Positions 37,069 through 45,217 of a DNA stretch of 64,000 nt are shown piece after piece. The notes below the pieces were generated by a model. The model saw only the letters and a program-made list of their open reading frames with translations. It ran no database searches and was not told the origin of the DNA. The stretch covers positions 930,001 to 994,000 of the forward strand of contig CM050001.1 of assembly GCA_016630955.3 (NCBI GenBank), written 5' to 3'. The stretch comes from Didymella arachidicola (Eukaryota > Ascomycota > Dothideomycetes > Pleosporales > Didymellaceae). The position numbers and the translations under genes are program-made. Each line of letters starts with the position of its first letter. Position 1 is the stretch's first letter.

Positions 37069-38750
37069 GCTTCGTTGTCAGAGTCGATTTCCATGTGCTG
37101 GCTAGTGCCGCTCTGTGTCTGCTGCGTGCTGTTCCCGGTAGCTTCCATGGCCCTCCGGGTAGGTATGACGTGCCTCTGCGGCCTTTGGCTGCCGTTCGCG
37201 TGTGTTGGCTGGTTGTGCTGCTCTGCTGAGTCAATGGTAGTTCCTGCATTAGTCCTCTTCTGTCCTCGTCCAGTTTGCGATCGGTTCCTGGTGATTGGTG
37301 CTGGCTGCGTCGATGCGGGAGCTTGGGCGAGTCTACTCCGTCGGACAGAGGTGGCCGACGCCTCCAGTGGGATGTTGTTCCTTGGTGTCTCCGCGACTGG
37401 GTGGTAGTATGGGCGTACGTCGTATGCAGCCCTTGCTTTTGCCCTCTCCTCCTTCCTGGTAGGGCACTGGTAGCTCCACGCTTCGTGTTCGCCTCGGCAG
37501 GCGGCACACTTCCTGGGTACGTTCCGGTCGAGCTTGGACGGACAATCCCTGCTCTCATGTTGTTGCGCGCAGTAGCCACATGCGATTGTTGCCTTGCACT
37601 GGGTTCCTATGTGGCCGTAGTGTTGGCACTTGAAGCACTGCTTCACTCGGCACTGTCGCTCGTATCGCTCGCACTGGAAGACCTCGCCCTGCCAGATGAG
37701 GCCCTCGTCAATGATCTTGTTAGCGTCCTCTGCCTTGCTGAACTCTATGATGACGCTGGAGGCGGCTTTCGTGGGTGCGTTGCGTGTCAGCCACCCGACG
37801 TACTTGATCTCTGCCTGTGGGATGAACGGCTTGTTGTCCAGCAGTAGCTGATCCCTCGTCTCCTCAAACCTGTCCATGTCTATTGTGCTGGTGCGCATGC
37901 CGTGTGCGATGATGCCGTAGGTTGTAATCCGCAAGGTGGCCCTGTTGCCGATGCGGTGGACCCAGTCGTCAGCGAACTGCTTTAGTGCTTCTACTTCTTT
38001 GTTGGTCGCCGTTCTGATGCTAAGGTCGCCGCTTCTTAGCTGGTTTGAAGAGAGCACCTTGATGCTGTTAATGTTTTCGTTTCTGCTTTGCGCGATGGCG
38101 CGCTCTACATGCGCGTTAAGGTTGCGCGGGTTCATCGCCCGCAGGCTGAGCACTGTACTGGGGTCTCTAATGGTCACAACGACTTCACGCTGCGTCTGCA
38201 TAGGAGCCATTCTGGGAACTTGTGTATTCGCTGTACTTGCTAGCGGTGCGCCCCTCGCCGCCATCGCAGCGTAGCTGAGCACGCCACCAGTCTGTGGTCC
38301 TGCGTTTTTGATCTGTCTTGCCATCTGCAGATTGGCCTTACCTACCTCTACCGCCTCCTTGGCTGCAGTCCTAGCTTCCTCTCCGTTCCTTATGTTTTGT
38401 TGTACGTTTGTGGCGATTGCGTGGACGGTATTAGCGGTGTTCTTTATTTCGGTCTTGAGTTCCTGCTTGACAGCATTAAGCATTCGCGTGGTGTTGTCGG
38501 AGGACGCCTTGGCCTCAGTTTGCAGGATGCTAAGCGCGTCGCACACCGTGCTGAGGTCAGGCGTGTGTTGCACTTTCAGTATAAACGTCAGCGTGCCGTG
38601 TATAATGACCTTGACGAGGTCTGCTGGCACAGGCTGGCTTTGCGTGCGATCGATACAGGCCAGCGCGTCCTGAAGGTAGGTGCTGAGGCGTGTAGCGTGC
38701 TCGCGGAATGGGGTGGGCCACGTGGGCTGCTGAGGCCACGGTGTCGCCAT
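37065..38750 (-). CDS. LINE3 ORF1: gag-like RNA-binding protein (561 aa)
   Basis: The protein begins at an ATG in a good context (cgccATGgcg on the minus strand). It has an N-terminal helical region, then a central part with 'VVTIRDPSTVLSLRAMNPRN' and 'IKVLSSNQLRSGDLSIRTAT', an RRM-like fold often seen in LINE ORF1 proteins, then three Cys/His knuckles: 'CFKCQHYGHIGTQC', 'CGYCAQQHESRDC' and 'CAACRGEHEAWSYQC'. The tail is basic with Gln/Thr-rich repeats. Its role is RNA binding and RNP formation. The final TGA overlaps the ATG of ORF2 (ATGA), suggesting termination-reinitiation. Confidence 0.93.
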   Translation of the reverse strand: MATPWPQQPTWPTPFREHATRLSTYLQDALACIDRTQSQPVPADLVKVIIHGTLTFILKVQHTPDLSTVCDALSILQTEAKASSDNTTRMLNAVKQELKTEIKNTANTVHAIATNVQQNIRNGEEARTAAKEAVEVGKANLQMARQIKNAGPQTGGVLSYAAMAARGAPLASTANTQVPRMAPMQTQREVVVTIRDPSTVLSLRAMNPRNLNAHVERAIAQSRNENINSIKVLSSNQLRSGDLSIRTATNKEVEALKQFADDWVHRIGNRATLRITTYGIIAHGMRTSTIDMDRFEETRDQLLLDNKPFIPQAEIKYVGWLTRNAPTKAASSVIIEFSKAEDANKIIDEGLIWQGEVFQCERYERQCRVKQCFKCQHYGHIGTQCKATIACGYCAQQHESRDCPSKLDRNVPRKCAACRGEHEAWSYQCPTRKEERAKARAAYDVRPYYHPVAETPRNNIPLEASATSVRRSRLAQAPASTQPAPITRNRSQTGRGQKRTNAGTTIDSAEQHNQPTHANGSQRPQRHVIPTRRAMEATGNSTQQTQSGTSQHMEIDSDNEA

Positions 38751-38893
38751 GGCACGTCAGACGCAGTGGGCTGCTGCGGCTGGGTGCTGGCTAGTCAATT
38801 GGCGTCAAGAGCGACCGTTTGAGCGCGAAAATACGAGTGAATTCCAAAAATCGAGTTCTCGCTATGTGTGGTGTTTTTTCTCACGTGACACGT

Positions 38894-38960
38894 GACACGC
38901 TGTCATCCTAAGCGATACCCCGCTTCCTATCAGTACCTGTTCTTTCGGAGATCGTAACAC
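38894..38960 (-). repeat. Gypsy 3' LTR, inner part
   Basis: The remaining about 67 bp of the LTR after the LINE, ending in agatcgtaaca. It matches 45615-45681 of the 5' LTR. Confidence 0.92.
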
Positions 38961-38976
38961 TACCTCCCCCCTTCTA
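38961..38976 (-). promoter_or_regulatory. Gypsy polypurine tract
   Basis: On the minus strand agaaggggggaggtag lies directly before the 3' LTR start TGTTACG. Purine run and position fit the plus-strand primer of an LTR retrotransposon. Confidence 0.75.
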
Positions 38977-39089
38977 GCATATCGTCCTCGATATATCGTT
39001 TATCCGTGCCGCGGGTCGCAGGGTAGGTCTTCCTCTTATAAGTACTGTTCGTAGGTCGCTCCTTATGATGTTCCATAGCCTCCCTAACC

Positions 39090-39707
39090 ATGCCGAAGGA
39101 ATCCGGAACACGAAAACCCCGAGCCCCGCGTCTGCAGTCGTCCACTGCGGAACGTCGTGCCCGCGCGCGTCGTGTCCAAGAGCGCTCATTAGAGATGGCG
39201 TTTCGTTGCGAAAGATGTGAGCAGAAAGATATGCGGTGTTTCGTCGATACCGCCACTGGTCGATGTGCTGGCTGTATCTCGGTACAGGCAGAGTGTAGCT
39301 TGTTCGTTCCTGAAGAGGAATGGGAAAAGGTTGAAAAAGAAAAAGAAGCAAAGCGGCTCGAGCTTGCTCGTTTTGAGGAAGAGGTGGCGGCGGCTAGTAG
39401 CGCAGCGGCTCGCGCAAAGCGTGAGTTGTTGGAACTCGAGAGTCGTGAGCGTCAATTTGCACGTCGTGATCTGGCGCTGCTGAAGGCGCAAGATCAGGCG
39501 CAAGAGGCGGAAGGTTCGAGTACCGCTACCGGCCCCCTTATCTCCGTTCCTTGGGCTGATCCTGGCTGGTTACAGGCTAACGATTCTTCTTTTGGTCTCT
39601 CGTCTGACCAACTCTTTGTTGACTTTCTTGCTGGAAACCCTGTGGATCCTGTGCCGTACTGGCCACAGAATTTCGATACTGCGTCAGCAACTGGCGGCAG
39701 TTCGTGA
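39090..39707 (+). CDS. Antisense accessory ORF of the Gypsy element: Zn2Cys6-like cluster plus coiled coil (205 aa)
   Basis: The frame is on the opposite strand to gag-pol, between the PPT and the pol 3' end, and overlaps the end of pol by about 130 bp tail to tail. The N-terminus is Arg/Lys/Pro-rich. Then comes 'CERCEQKDMRC' with 'FVDTATGR' and 'CAGCISVQAEC', giving C-x2-C-x6-C-x8-C-x2-C-x6-C, exactly the fungal Zn(II)2Cys6 spacing. A charged coiled coil follows ('EEWEKVEKEKEAKRLELARFEEE' region, about 75-140) and an acidic/hydrophobic tail ('WADPGWLQANDSSFG'). The usual basic residues between Cys 2 and 3 are reduced. It is open and in a young element, so it is probably maintained. Its function is unknown: a DNA-binding regulator of the element or host is possible. 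Confidence 0.75.
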   Translation: MPKESGTRKPRAPRLQSSTAERRARARRVQERSLEMAFRCERCEQKDMRCFVDTATGRCAGCISVQAECSLFVPEEEWEKVEKEKEAKRLELARFEEEVAAASSAAARAKRELLELESRERQFARRDLALLKAQDQAQEAEGSSTATGPLISVPWADPGWLQANDSSFGLSSDQLFVDFLAGNPVDPVPYWPQNFDTASATGGSS

Positions 39708-42700
39708 GGTTTGCTTCTGGTTCCCACGTGTTTTCCGAGTCCGGGTATCCTAACCACTTGACTAGGTATTCGTTGTTTTGTTTGGTTTTTCGGTGTTTGA
39801 TTACTTTCTCGACTTCCCACTCGTCCTGGCCGTCTGCCTGGTAGTGAAAGTCTTGCTGGATCGGAGTTCTGGGGTCGGCTGGTTCCAATAGTGAGATGTG
39901 GAACACTGGGTGGATTTTCGCATCTTTAGGCAGCGCAAGTCGATAGTTGACTGGGCTGATTTGCTTGGAAATGAAAAATGGTCCGACCTTAACTTTGTCC
40001 AGTTTTTTCGTTGGTCGCCGTGTGCGTAGGTTTTTCGTAAGGAGATACACTTTATCCCCCTCCTTTAGCAGAGGCGCCGTTTTTCGTTTCTTGTTAACAT
40101 AAGAGATGCTCTGTGACTGAGCTTTGGCGATGTTATCGAGCGATTTTCTGTGTACTTCCTTCAGTGCTTCGACTGAGTTGATCGCTGATTCCGTTTGAAT
40201 GTTACTGTCCAATGATCTGGTAAAGAGATTTGGGTGTCTCCCGTGGTTTGCAAAGAACGGCGTTACGCCTGTTGCTTCCGACAATTTGTTGTTGTACGCG
40301 ATTTGTGCCATAGGTAGCAGTGAAACCCAGTTATCTTGCTGCTGGTTGCAGTAGATGCGTAGGTACGTCTCCATCGTTTGGTTCACTCGTTCCGTTTGGC
40401 CATCCGTCTGCGGATGATACGCGGTTGACAGTTTTTTCTTGGTACCGATAGCTGCTAACAGCGTGGTCCAGTAGTTCGATGTAAACAACTTGTCTCTATC
40501 GCTGATGATTGATTCGGAAATGCCGTGGTGTCGAACAATCCTATCCAGATACACTCGTGCGAGCTGCTCTGCAGTGTAGCTGTGGCGGAAAGGCACAAAC
40601 TCAGCGGCTTTCGTGAATCGATCCACTACAACGAAGATTGAGTCGTAGGTGTATCCTGTTACAGGATCCTTGGAGACAGGTAGCTGTGTAACGAAATCCA
40701 TCGTGATGTTCGTCCATGGTGCCGTTGGCGGCTCCATTGCCTGTGCTTCTCCATACTTGGCGTGCGTGCTGTGTTTGTTCTGCTGACAGCTTACGCAATT
40801 CTTGATGAACTTGGCGACCTTGTCGCGCATGTTCGGGAACTCGTAATGTCTCTTGATGAGTTCCATTGTTCTGGTGATACCGGGGTGTCCATGAAGCGGG
40901 TCATCGTGGTGACTACTTATGACTTCTTCTTCCAGTTCCTCTGGTACCTGTGATGGTACATGATGTTCTTGGCGTACTATCATCATATTGTTGAGCTGCT
41001 GGGATGGTCCTAACGATCCGTCGCTATTGATACCAAGGATCGCTGATTCGTTGATCGTCTTGGATCCTGCGAGGTCGTGTCGTCGGCTGAGCGCGTCGGC
41101 TCTACCGTTGTCCTTCCCTGGTGTATAGAGGATCTTGAACTTATATTGTCCGAGGGTCTCGGACCATCGTACTTGTCGCCTGTTCAATACCTTTGTTGTC
41201 GTGAAGTGTACCAGGTTTTTGTGATCCGTGTAGATCGTAAGTTCCGAACAACTTTCAGCGTAGACTCGCCAATGTTCTAGGGCAGATACGATCGCGAGTA
41301 ATTCTTTGTCGTGTACGTCGTACCGTTCTTCGGGTCCTGAGAACTTGCGTGAATAGTAGGCAATCGGGTGCCATTGACCATCTCGTTCTTGTGTAATGCA
41401 TGCTCCTAATGCCAAATCTGAGGCATCTGTTTCCATTCGCAGCGGCTCTCCGCTCCTAAATGTAACCAATGTGGGTGGATCTACACAGGCTTGCTTTAGT
41501 GTTTCGAAAGCTTTGTCCTGATCCTCGCCCCACTTGAAGGGTGTGTCCTTCCGCGTAAGTTTCGTAAGCGGCAAGGCCTTCGTGGAGTAATCCTTGATGA
41601 AGCGTCGGTTGAAGTTGACAAACCCAAGGAACTCTTGAATATTCTTGACGGTTTTGGGTGTTGGCCAATCCTTCACAACCTGAATCTTTTCTTGGCTCAT
41701 CTTGACTCCATATCGTCCTACTACAAACCCTAGGAACTCGACTTCTTCCTTGTGCCATTCGCATTTCTCGGGTTTCAAGCGTAGGTGCGCTGCTCCTAGG
41801 CAGACAAGCACTTGTCGTACGTGTTCGACATGCTCTTCTAGTGTCTTACTGTACACTAGGATGTCATCGAGGTACGCTACCACGGTAATGTCCAAGTGTG
41901 CCCTTAGCACGTTGTTGATTAGGGCTTGACATGTCGCTGGTGCGTTGGTGAGCCCGAACGGCATAACCAAATACTCGTAGTGACCATAACGGGTTCTAAA
42001 CGCCGTCTTCCATTCTTCGCCTTCCTTCATGCGGATGAGGTTGTACGCCCCTCTTAAGTCTAACGCAGTGAAGTACTGTGCTCCTGCTAACCGATCCTGA
42101 AGTTCGCTGATGTTCGGTAGCGGGTAACGATTCTTGATCGTGATATCGTTGAGCTTTCGGTAATCGATGCAAGGTCGTAGCTTGCCATCTTTCTTTGGTA
42201 CGAATAGAACGGGAAATCCCGCTGGGGATTCTGATTCTCGAATGAATCCTTTGTCGAGGTTCTCCTTAAGGTAGTTGCGCAGCTCCTCAAGTTCCTTTTC
42301 TGACATCTGGTATATTGGCCCGAATGGGGGCTTCTTGCCTTCCTCGAGCTTAATCTCGTGGTCCCATTCCTGGTGCTGCGGTAATGCCTTCGCAGTCTTC
42401 TCATCGCGGAAGAGGTCTATAAACTCTCTGTATTCATCCGGGATGTCAGGAGTTGTACTGTTCTCCTTAACCGTCGCTTTGTGATCCTGGGGCTGGTTGG
42501 TATCTGCGCGGTCGACCGCTCTAACTTGGCGCGTCTTGTTCGAAGAGATGTTGTTAATCTCCTTCTCATCCACCAGCTGCGTCGTGAGCTGCGTGGGTCG
42601 CTGTCCGGGTGTACCTGATCCGTGACACGTGAGCGTTATTCGCTGGTTCTTCCAGTCGATCCATGGATTGTGCTCTCTTAACCAAGGAAGTCCTAATATG

Positions 42701-43155
42701 ATATCGTGGGCGGCCGTTCCCAGAACATCTAGGTCTATCAGTTCCTCGTGGTTGAATACTTTCAGACGTCGCTGTACCACTTCGTGGGTCACAGTCGACT
42801 CTCCTGGCATTGGTTCTCCGTTGGCTACTCGTAAAGGGTATGGTTCCTCCTTTCTTCGCTTCTGCAAGCCTGCTTGCGCGATAGCGGATTGAGACACGTA
42901 GTTGCTCTGTGCTCCTGAGTCCAACAATGCCGTCATCCTGGTGCCTTCTAGCACGACAGGGAATTTGATGAGGGACTGGGCCTCATTGGAATCCTGACGT
43001 CGATTCCGGGAGCCCTGGACTGCGTTGAGAAAAAGCTCTCGTCCGGGTTGTCCTTGGCGTCTGTTTGCCATATGTCTAAAAAAGACTCGTCCTGGGGCAT
43101 AAAACCGCTCAGGCGTTTTAGTGTCTCGTGGTCCCTGCACTTCGGATGGAAACAC
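39577..43155 (-). CDS. Gypsy pol: protease, RT, RNase H, integrase, chromodomain
   Basis: 1192-codon frame in -1 relative to gag; real translation probably enters at the slippery site 43077-43083. Domains: aspartic protease 'LLDSGAQSNYV' (about 79); reverse transcriptase with 'FPVLFVPKKDGKLRPCIDYR', 'AYLDDILVYS' (about 425); RNase H 'METDASDLALGACI', 'YTDHKNL'; integrase with H2C2 ('HGHPGITRTMELIKRHY...CVSCQQNK') and D,D,E ('TMDFVTQLP', 'IISDRDKLFTSNYW', 'HPQTDGQTERVNQTME'); and a C-terminal chromodomain 'WEVEKVIKHRK...EYLVKWLGYPDSENTWEP' that in chromoviruses directs integration to heterochromatin. All catalytic residues are present, no stops. Confidence 0.96.
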   Translation of the reverse strand: MFPSEVQGPRDTKTPERFYAPGRVFFRHMANRRQGQPGRELFLNAVQGSRNRRQDSNEAQSLIKFPVVLEGTRMTALLDSGAQSNYVSQSAIAQAGLQKRRKEEPYPLRVANGEPMPGESTVTHEVVQRRLKVFNHEELIDLDVLGTAAHDIILGLPWLREHNPWIDWKNQRITLTCHGSGTPGQRPTQLTTQLVDEKEINNISSNKTRQVRAVDRADTNQPQDHKATVKENSTTPDIPDEYREFIDLFRDEKTAKALPQHQEWDHEIKLEEGKKPPFGPIYQMSEKELEELRNYLKENLDKGFIRESESPAGFPVLFVPKKDGKLRPCIDYRKLNDITIKNRYPLPNISELQDRLAGAQYFTALDLRGAYNLIRMKEGEEWKTAFRTRYGHYEYLVMPFGLTNAPATCQALINNVLRAHLDITVVAYLDDILVYSKTLEEHVEHVRQVLVCLGAAHLRLKPEKCEWHKEEVEFLGFVVGRYGVKMSQEKIQVVKDWPTPKTVKNIQEFLGFVNFNRRFIKDYSTKALPLTKLTRKDTPFKWGEDQDKAFETLKQACVDPPTLVTFRSGEPLRMETDASDLALGACITQERDGQWHPIAYYSRKFSGPEERYDVHDKELLAIVSALEHWRVYAESCSELTIYTDHKNLVHFTTTKVLNRRQVRWSETLGQYKFKILYTPGKDNGRADALSRRHDLAGSKTINESAILGINSDGSLGPSQQLNNMMIVRQEHHVPSQVPEELEEEVISSHHDDPLHGHPGITRTMELIKRHYEFPNMRDKVAKFIKNCVSCQQNKHSTHAKYGEAQAMEPPTAPWTNITMDFVTQLPVSKDPVTGYTYDSIFVVVDRFTKAAEFVPFRHSYTAEQLARVYLDRIVRHHGISESIISDRDKLFTSNYWTTLLAAIGTKKKLSTAYHPQTDGQTERVNQTMETYLRIYCNQQQDNWVSLLPMAQIAYNNKLSEATGVTPFFANHGRHPNLFTRSLDSNIQTESAINSVEALKEVHRKSLDNIAKAQSQSISYVNKKRKTAPLLKEGDKVYLLTKNLRTRRPTKKLDKVKVGPFFISKQISPVNYRLALPKDAKIHPVFHISLLEPADPRTPIQQDFHYQADGQDEWEVEKVIKHRKTKQNNEYLVKWLGYPDSENTWEPEANLTNCRQLLTQYRNSVASTAQDPQGFQQESQQRVGQTRDQKKNR

Positions 43156-45200
43156 TCAGCCCATTCGTGGCCGTAGCACCTTTCGTTTTGTACCATGTGC
43201 ATGTTGAATATGTCTTCCACACATTCAATTCCTGGAAAGTGGAGATTCGTGCGCTTATCCCACAAGTGCTCTGCGCAATAGGTATCCGTACATTCCCACC
43301 AGTATTCCTCGCAGCCCTCGGGCTTACTCGGAAACCATCCACTGTCCAGTTTGTACTGTCTGTGGTCTTCGCAGGCTTCATGGTAGCACTGCGTAGGTGG
43401 TAGTCGAGGATGGTACGGGTTTCGAATATCCTGGAACAGCTTCGACGTATAGCTCGACGTTGGCAAAGCGGGCTGTCGGTCGAAGTCGGGTTCGTCTCGA
43501 CTTCGAGCGTATAAGTTGTAGTCGTCCAGCTGTTGCTGAGTTGCAGAGTTGCTTTTCTTCCAGCGGATAAAGTCTTCCGTGTGCCATTCCTTGTTAGTCT
43601 TCTGTGCGTTGGCTACCTGTTGGTCGAATCTCTCAAGTGCTTCAGGGTCACCGAGCAAGTACCGTCTTGATCGTTGAATATTTTCTTCCGTCATCCAATC
43701 ACGGACAGACTCGACATCCTGTAGGCTTGGTGTCTGAATAGTGACGGAGGACGCTTCTCCCTTGTGCTCTGGGATGTTGTTGACGATGGTCAAGTTTATC
43801 GTTGGTGCTTTGGGTTCTCGGAAAGCAGGAGTCTGGGTGGATTGGTCGCGCGAGACCATCATGTCCTGACTATGTTGCGCTCTGTCGCATACAATTAAAC
43901 GTTTCCCTTCCTTTGAATAGTACTTGTCGTTGAGCCGGAAAAAGGAATCGTAGTATCGTTTGCCGACAATAATGTTGCCGTCCTTAATGTCGCACTCTAC
44001 CACATGGTGCCGGCGGGGATCGTTGTCGATCCATTCCTCCTTAGGGTAGGGTGTTGGTGACCGGATTTGCTTGCTTGGAGCATCCTCATCGGACTCCTCA
44101 ATGTAGTCGTTGTCGAGTCCGGAAGTGGGGTCTTCCATGAGACGTCCCATCTCATTAGTAACGACCTCCCACTCTTGGTCGCCGCTGTCGTCATGAGCCA
44201 GCATGTTCAGCTGCCTGGTTACTTTGTTCTTCATGCGACAGTCGCGGGCGTAGTGGCCTGTCTTGCCACAGCCGTAACAAGTCACTGAAGACTTATCACC
44301 GCGGTTATTACTACCCTTCTTTTTCTCATTCCATCGTTCAGGTCCTTTGTTGATGTTGGAGAGGTCCATTGCTGCAGGACCGTAGTATCCACTGTTCGTA
44401 TCGTTGTGGACACGGCGTCCCATGTTGGCTTGGTAAAGGCCACCACGTTGACCACGGCGGTAGTTGTTGTTGCGCCATTGGTTGCGTGGAGTCTGGGGTG
44501 GGCGAGTGACCTGAGTCACGGCTCGCACACGAGGGTCCTCTCGTAATTCTTGTTGAAGGTCGTAGAGCTTGACGTCGATACTGATTGCTTCGTTTACTAA
44601 CGCGTCGAAGGTATCGGTAGCTGCGGCAGTCCGCATGAGCTCTTCCTTGACCTTGGGCTTAAGGCCTTGTTTGAACATGGTCATCAGCGCAACGTCGTCC
44701 CAGCCGGTGAACGTAGCTACTTGCTGAAACTTAGCAGCGTAGTCGGCGGCGGACGCAGTTTGTCGGATGCGCTGAATCTCGCGTCGGGCGATGGTGGGTT
44801 CGTTGTGCACTCCAAATACTTGGCGAATCTGTTCCTTGAACAGATCGAAGTCTTCGATCCATGGGTCGATGTCTGCTGAGTTGCTTGCTCCGTCGTGGTA
44901 ACGGCGAATAAAGGGTTTGATCCAAGTGAACGCGCGATCCTTCATGAACGTGCTCACAAAAGTGACACGCTTCTCCTCTGGGATGCGTTCTCCTTGGAAC
45001 ATGAAAAACAGATCGAACTTTATGAGCCAGTCTTCCAGTTTGTCGCGAGTGCCATCGAAGGCCTCGGGTTTAGCCACTGGGTAAACACTGGTAGGGGCAG
45101 GCGCCGCTGCCTCCTCGTCCATGTCGAGATCATCATCAGCCGTACGGCGTGATGCGTTGGAGTTGCTTGGGGTAGCACGGGATCCTGAGGTAGTACTCAT
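42948..45200 (-). CDS. Gypsy gag, 750 aa, CCHC knuckle
   Basis: The ATG at 45200 ('MSTTSGSRATPS') is 18 nt inside the LTR edge; an upstream TTG is not needed. A retrotransposon gag/capsid domain is seen at about residues 55-215 ('WLIKFDLFFMFQ', 'RVTFVSTFMKDRAFTWIKPF', 'YAAKFQQVATFTGWDD'), a zinc knuckle 'CYGCGKTGHYARDC' at about 305-320, then a long acidic region with several Cys/His (residues 600-700) unusual in gag proteins ('CYHEACEDH', 'CTDTYCAEH', 'CFHPKCRDH'): three similar C-x4-C-x2-H units that may be a further metal-binding repeat. It forms the virus-like particle. It overlaps pol by about 208 bp. Confidence 0.93.
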   Translation of the reverse strand: MSTTSGSRATPSNSNASRRTADDDLDMDEEAAAPAPTSVYPVAKPEAFDGTRDKLEDWLIKFDLFFMFQGERIPEEKRVTFVSTFMKDRAFTWIKPFIRRYHDGASNSADIDPWIEDFDLFKEQIRQVFGVHNEPTIARREIQRIRQTASAADYAAKFQQVATFTGWDDVALMTMFKQGLKPKVKEELMRTAAATDTFDALVNEAISIDVKLYDLQQELREDPRVRAVTQVTRPPQTPRNQWRNNNYRRGQRGGLYQANMGRRVHNDTNSGYYGPAAMDLSNINKGPERWNEKKKGSNNRGDKSSVTCYGCGKTGHYARDCRMKNKVTRQLNMLAHDDSGDQEWEVVTNEMGRLMEDPTSGLDNDYIEESDEDAPSKQIRSPTPYPKEEWIDNDPRRHHVVECDIKDGNIIVGKRYYDSFFRLNDKYYSKEGKRLIVCDRAQHSQDMMVSRDQSTQTPAFREPKAPTINLTIVNNIPEHKGEASSVTIQTPSLQDVESVRDWMTEENIQRSRRYLLGDPEALERFDQQVANAQKTNKEWHTEDFIRWKKSNSATQQQLDDYNLYARSRDEPDFDRQPALPTSSYTSKLFQDIRNPYHPRLPPTQCYHEACEDHRQYKLDSGWFPSKPEGCEEYWWECTDTYCAEHLWDKRTNLHFPGIECVEDIFNMHMVQNERCYGHEWAECFHPKCRDHETLKRLSGFMPQDESFLDIWQTDAKDNPDESFFSTQSRAPGIDVRIPMRPSPSSNSLSC
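43077..43083 (-). promoter_or_regulatory. -1 ribosomal frameshift site (T TTT TTA) between gag and pol
   Basis: In the gag frame the codons are TCT TTT TTA, so the heptamer T TTT TTA is correctly phased (X XXY YYZ). Slipping back one base gives TTT TTT AGA CAT ATG in the pol frame, which reads 'FFRHM' of pol. A short ggc/gcc stem is possible about 8 nt downstream. Confidence 0.8.
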
Positions 45201-45217
45201 CTTGGGGGTGTTCAAAA

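Larger units (their letters stand above)
32874..38880 (-). mobile_element. Complete Tad1-type LINE (LINE3), 13-bp TSD
   Basis: A 6007-bp non-LTR retrotransposon on the minus strand. It is flanked by tcacgtgacacgt (32861-32873 and 38881-38893) and ends 3' in five (ctaaa) units (32874-32897 on the plus strand as ttagtttagtttag). ORF1 and ORF2 are both open and overlap by four bases (ATGA). The 5' leader is 130 nt and the 3' UTR about 290 nt. It inserted in the E-box-like cacgtg of the Gypsy 3' LTR. There is no sign of RIP, so it is the youngest or among the youngest insertions here. Confidence 0.95.

Noticed and set aside
37275..37847. Plus-strand frame antisense to LINE3 ORF1 (190 codons)
   Set aside because: No motifs, and the opposite strand has three zinc knuckles in a proper frame. 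It is not comparable with the Zn2Cys6 ORF at 39090.
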